DNA of 64,000 nt from an uncultured Bacteroidia bacterium (lineage in GTDB: Bacteria > Bacteroidota > Bacteroidia > Bacteroidales > ML635J-15). The notes below the pieces were generated by a model, which worked only from the letters and a program-made list of their open reading frames with translations, had not been told where the DNA came from and did no database searches. The stretch lies in NCBI GenBank assembly GCA_902800045.1, contig CADCCZ010000002.1, positions 396,131 to 460,130 of the forward strand. Reading direction: 5' to 3'. Shown piece by piece: positions 61,826 to 64,000 of the stretch (positions are counted from its first letter, which is position 1; every line of letters starts with the position of its first letter). The position numbers and the translations under genes are program-made.

Positions 61826-61880
61826 TAGACAAATTCTAGACGATTTTTAGACAACTTTTAGACGATTTCTAGACGATTTT
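61826..61880. repeat. Five tandem 11-bp repeats TAGAC(G/A)A(T/C)TTT
   Basis: Units start at 61826, 61837, 61848, 61859 and 61870, exactly 11 bp apart, starting 11 bp after the WYL stop. An inverted copy ATCGTCTA (61807-61814) overlaps the WYL stop codon. The period of one helical turn would place all units on one face of the DNA. Confidence 0.85.
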
Positions 61881-61977
61881 GATTGCAATACACTATGTAT
61901 CAATGTATTACAACACGCATATTTTTTCAAAAAACTAAACTTATTATCCAAATTTGTAGAACTATTTACTCCCCCTC

Positions 61978-62040
61978 CAGTCGCTAATAGATAATCATAT
62001 CAAGTCGCTGAAAATGGCATTGGGGAGGTATGGGAAATAA
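61978..62040 (+). pseudogene. Remnant of a second WYL-regulator C-terminus
   Basis: In frame it reads QSLIDNHIKSLKMALGRYGK-stop, closely matching QSLIDRHIEALKKALERYGE near the end of the intact WYL protein. Only the last ~20 codons remain. It is either a tandem duplication or the tail of a displaced allele. Confidence 0.75.
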
Positions 62041-62050
62041 TGATTTTCCC

Positions 62051-62084
62051 ATTATTCAATTTGCATTATTCAAAATGAATAATT
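62051..62084. repeat. 34-bp direct repeat, left copy
   Basis: Identical to 63182-63215; begins attattcaatttgcatt and includes the palindrome ATTATTCA-aaa-TGAATAAT. The two copies flank the RhuM-Fic gene. Confidence 0.9.
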
Positions 62085-62101
62085 AGTGGTAATGTATTGA
62101 T

Positions 62102-63070
62102 TTATAGATTGTTCTTGTTGATAAGATTTACAACGACTTTTACCATTATGTCCTTTTCTTCCGTCTTGCTTTCTGCAATCATAAGCGTAAGGGCTACAAG
62201 TGTATTGTCTGCAATGCGCTTGCTTCCATCGGGATTATAAAGTATATGGTTGCCATTGAGAAACCATAGGAACAAAGTGGCTGCAATACGTTTGTTGCCA
62301 TCGCTAAACGAATGGTTCTTAGTAACAAGATACAGCAGCATTGCCGCCTTTTCCTCTACAGATGGATATAGGTCCTCACCATCGAAAGTCTGGTAAATCT
62401 GTCCGATGGAACTTTTGAACGAGCCGTCCTTTTCGTTGCCAAACAATGCCGAATGTCCAAATTTCTGCTTCAGCATGTTGATTTCTCTCATCGCATTTTC
62501 GTAGGTAGCGTGAAATGGCTCGTCGGTTGTTGTCTTTTCTATGTTCAATCGCTGGTAGTCGTAGTTGTCAAGGGTGTCAAGAGCGTATGTGTAGTCAACA
62601 ACCACATTTAGCAGGTCCTGACTTTCAACGGTGTTGGCAACTTCCTTGCTTTGTAATGTTCGTCCGACAACTTGCACTAATTGTCGCAGTTCTTGAATTT
62701 GCTCGCGACGAATATGCTCGTTAACTGCATAGCCTTTTATAAGATACTGCTTCAATACACGATTAGCCCATTGACGGAATTGGACACCTCGCTGGCTCTT
62801 TACACGATAGCCGACTGAAATGATCACATCAAGAGTGTAGAATGGAACCGTTTTTTTTACGCCATTAACGTGTAAAAATTGCACGTTATTATCACGATCA
62901 AGTTCTCCTTCCCTGAATACGTTGATTATATGACGTCTGATATTTGACTCTTCTCTAGCGAATAGTATCGACATTTGATTGGCACTAAGCCATACCGTTT
63001 CGTTCTCAAATCTGACATCCAATTGTGTCTGACCGTCAGATGTTTGATATATTATTATCTTGTCTTCCAT
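62102..63070 (-). CDS. RhuM/Fic-domain protein
   Basis: A 322-aa protein. The N-terminal RhuM/phage-regulatory domain covers ~1-115 (ETVWLSANQMSILFAREESNIRRHIINVFREGEL, YTLDVIISVGYRVKSQRGVQFRQWANRVLK). A helical linker and a C-terminal Fic/Doc domain follow, with H253-x-F-x-D-G-N-K-R261 (HSFSDGNKRIAATLF). Fic/Doc enzymes transfer AMP or phosphate to protein targets such as EF-Tu; no inhibitory (S/T)xxxE(G/N) helix was confidently found. The gene is bracketed by 34-bp direct repeats, so it looks like an insertable cassette. Confidence 0.9.
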   Translation of the reverse strand: MEDKIIIYQTSDGQTQLDVRFENETVWLSANQMSILFAREESNIRRHIINVFREGELDRDNNVQFLHVNGVKKTVPFYTLDVIISVGYRVKSQRGVQFRQWANRVLKQYLIKGYAVNEHIRREQIQELRQLVQVVGRTLQSKEVANTVESQDLLNVVVDYTYALDTLDNYDYQRLNIEKTTTDEPFHATYENAMREINMLKQKFGHSALFGNEKDGSFKSSIGQIYQTFDGEDLYPSVEEKAAMLLYLVTKNHSFSDGNKRIAATLFLWFLNGNHILYNPDGSKRIADNTLVALTLMIAESKTEEKDIMVKVVVNLINKNNL

Positions 63071-63181
63071 ATAGTTATCAAAATTAAAAACCGACTATAA
63101 AATTACAAAAAAATCCGATTTTGACAAAAATTAATCATTGAAAATTGGCGTAATAGACGAAAAAAGATGATAAAAAATTCT

Positions 63182-63215
63182 ATTATTCAATTTGCATTAT
63201 TCAAAATGAATAATT
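63182..63215. repeat. 34-bp direct repeat, right copy
   Basis: Exact copy of 62051-62084, about 110 bp upstream of the RhuM-Fic start. Confidence 0.9.
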
Positions 63216-63469
63216 TGCATATTGCACTAATCCACAACACATTATACGCACCTACTACATCGGAAATATTTCAAGACGTTGCACGCAACGTCTCTACAAT
63301 TGAATCTTCAAACGGCATTAGCCATTGAAACGTGAAACATTCAAACAGCGAAGCGAGAACGGCAAAGCCCTCAACGAAGTTAAACGGCGAAGCCACAGAA
63401 ACCTAGAAACAATTAGAAACGCCACAGGCATTGAAACTTGAAACTTTTAACTTTAAACTGGCTTTAGCC
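63216..63469. other. Intergenic spacer with a palindrome and low-complexity text
   Basis: Contains AGACGTTGC-AC-GCAACGTCT (63274-63293), a member of the GACGCAA/TTGCGTC-like palindrome family. Imperfect words gaaacgtgaaac, cagaaacctagaaacaatta and ttgaaacttgaaac follow up to ~63450. No gene is visible. Confidence 0.6.
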
Positions 63470-64000
63470 TTACCCTTTCTTCTCGTTCAACTTCTTCAGC
63501 ACCTCTGTCTGTATGTTCATCGGCATTTCCATGTATTGGTAGAACTCCATAGAATAGTTTGCACGGCCAGAGGTTATGTTGCGCAACTGGGTGGCATAGC
63601 CGAACATCTCCATCAGCGGGACAAGTCCGACAATCTTCTGCGAACCCTTGCGGTAACGTCTCATTGCTTCAATCTTTCCACGGCGGCGGTTCAAGTTGCC
63701 GACAACATCACCAATGTAGTCGTCTGGAGTGTTGACTTCTATTTTCATAACCGGCTCGAGCAGAATAGGACTTGCCTTCATGAAACCGCTCTTGAAGCAC
63801 AATTCGGCGCACAACTGGAATGCCATATCCGACGAATCGACTGGATGGTACGAACCGTCGAGAAGGGTAACCTTAACATCAACAACTGGGAATCCCGACA
63901 AGATACCGCGCTCCATAATGTTGCATACACCCTTGTCAACCGACGGAATGTACTCGCCCGGAATGTTGCCGCCCTTGACAACATCGACAAACTCGTAGCC
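63470..64000 (-). CDS. fusA: Elongation factor G, C-terminal part
   Basis: The frame is open to the right window edge; about 176 residues are seen. Domain IV text GYEFVDVVKGGNIPGEYIPS and DVKVTLLDGSYHPVDSSDMAFQ is followed by domain V: ILLEPVMKIEVNTPDDYIGDVVGNLNRRRGKI, then LVPLMEMFGYATQLRNITSGRANYSMEFYQYMEMP. EF-G drives ribosome translocation with GTP; the GTPase domain lies outside the window. Some Bacteroidota have more than one EF-G, so this could be a paralogue. Confidence 0.9.
   Translation of the reverse strand, partial: GYEFVDVVKGGNIPGEYIPSVDKGVCNIMERGILSGFPVVDVKVTLLDGSYHPVDSSDMAFQLCAELCFKSGFMKASPILLEPVMKIEVNTPDDYIGDVVGNLNRRRGKIEAMRRYRKGSQKIVGLVPLMEMFGYATQLRNITSGRANYSMEFYQYMEMPMNIQTEVLKKLNEKKG

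Noticed and set aside
1..64000. tRNA or rRNA genes
   Set aside because: No spacer contained a TpsiC-arm-like GGTTCGAATCC pattern or rRNA-like conserved text; scan was by eye only.

Overview
The window looks like a chromosome segment of a Bacteroidota (Bacteroidales-like) bacterium. The evidence is secreted proteins with C-terminal type IX secretion (T9SS) sorting domains, SusC-style TonB receptors with an N-terminal carboxypeptidase-regulatory domain, a PorV/PorQ-like protein, many outer-membrane barrels, adjacent parE-parC, and promoters fitting the Bacteroidota -7 consensus TAnnTTTG. I found no tRNA, rRNA or CRISPR array.

Layout. 1-8348 is an envelope operon on the minus strand (TonB receptor, 1391-aa T9SS-exported protein, PorV-like protein cut by the window edge). 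8.5-18.4 kb holds a carboxypeptidase-regulatory-like protein, a basic protein, a Rieske-like lipoprotein, a polysaccharide deacetylase, exonuclease III, an acetyltransferase, a cysteine-less thioredoxin-like protein, an OM barrel, a YqaE/Pmp3 protein and a TPR lipoprotein overlapping comEC. 18.7-24.5 kb is a second TonB-receptor operon with two PKD-domain T9SS proteins. 25.2-27.3 kb is an AT-rich pair: a small protein, an attenuator-like hairpin and a lipoprotein with a CxxC motif. 27.4-39.3 kb is mainly core: parC, parE, nhaC, lnt, waaA, OM barrels and a small XRE regulator. 39.3-42.8 kb is AT-rich with a candidate ncRNA, lipoproteins, TM2 and DUF2752 proteins, and a duplicated, palindrome-rich spacer before der. 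42.8-47.3 kb has der, a large membrane protein and a CvfB-like RNA-binding protein.

47.4-63.2 kb is an accessory island. It starts with an AAA_14/DUF4143 ATPase gene between exact 41-bp direct repeats and ends with a RhuM-Fic gene between exact 34-bp direct repeats. Its centre (54046-58923) is a retron. A roughly 176-nt structured RNA closed by a long a1/a2 stem is followed by a retron-type reverse transcriptase with a C-terminal extension of about 370 residues, a 193-aa receiver-like protein, and a 612-aa protein with two receiver-like domains and a C-terminal HEPN RNase motif (R-N-x4-H). I cannot match this receiver plus receiver-HEPN pairing to a retron type I know, and it is the best candidate for an undescribed system. 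Downstream on the same strand are a RecD/Pif1-like helicase, a TPR-like/OB-like protein and a ClpP-like protease.

The same island carries a probable local regulon. Four minus-strand promoters (before the 51984, 59515, 60088 and 60676 starts) each have the dyad TGTGCA(A)-N5-7-(T)TGCACA, ending exactly 9 bp upstream of the -7 box. One copy overlaps the -33 element of the divergent WYL-domain regulator gene (60796-61815), which is therefore the natural candidate regulator. Remnants of gene 3' ends next to der and next to the WYL gene, an 11-bp helically phased repeat array, and direct repeats around cassettes show that this part of the chromosome has been repeatedly rearranged. The right edge holds the C-terminal part of an elongation factor G.
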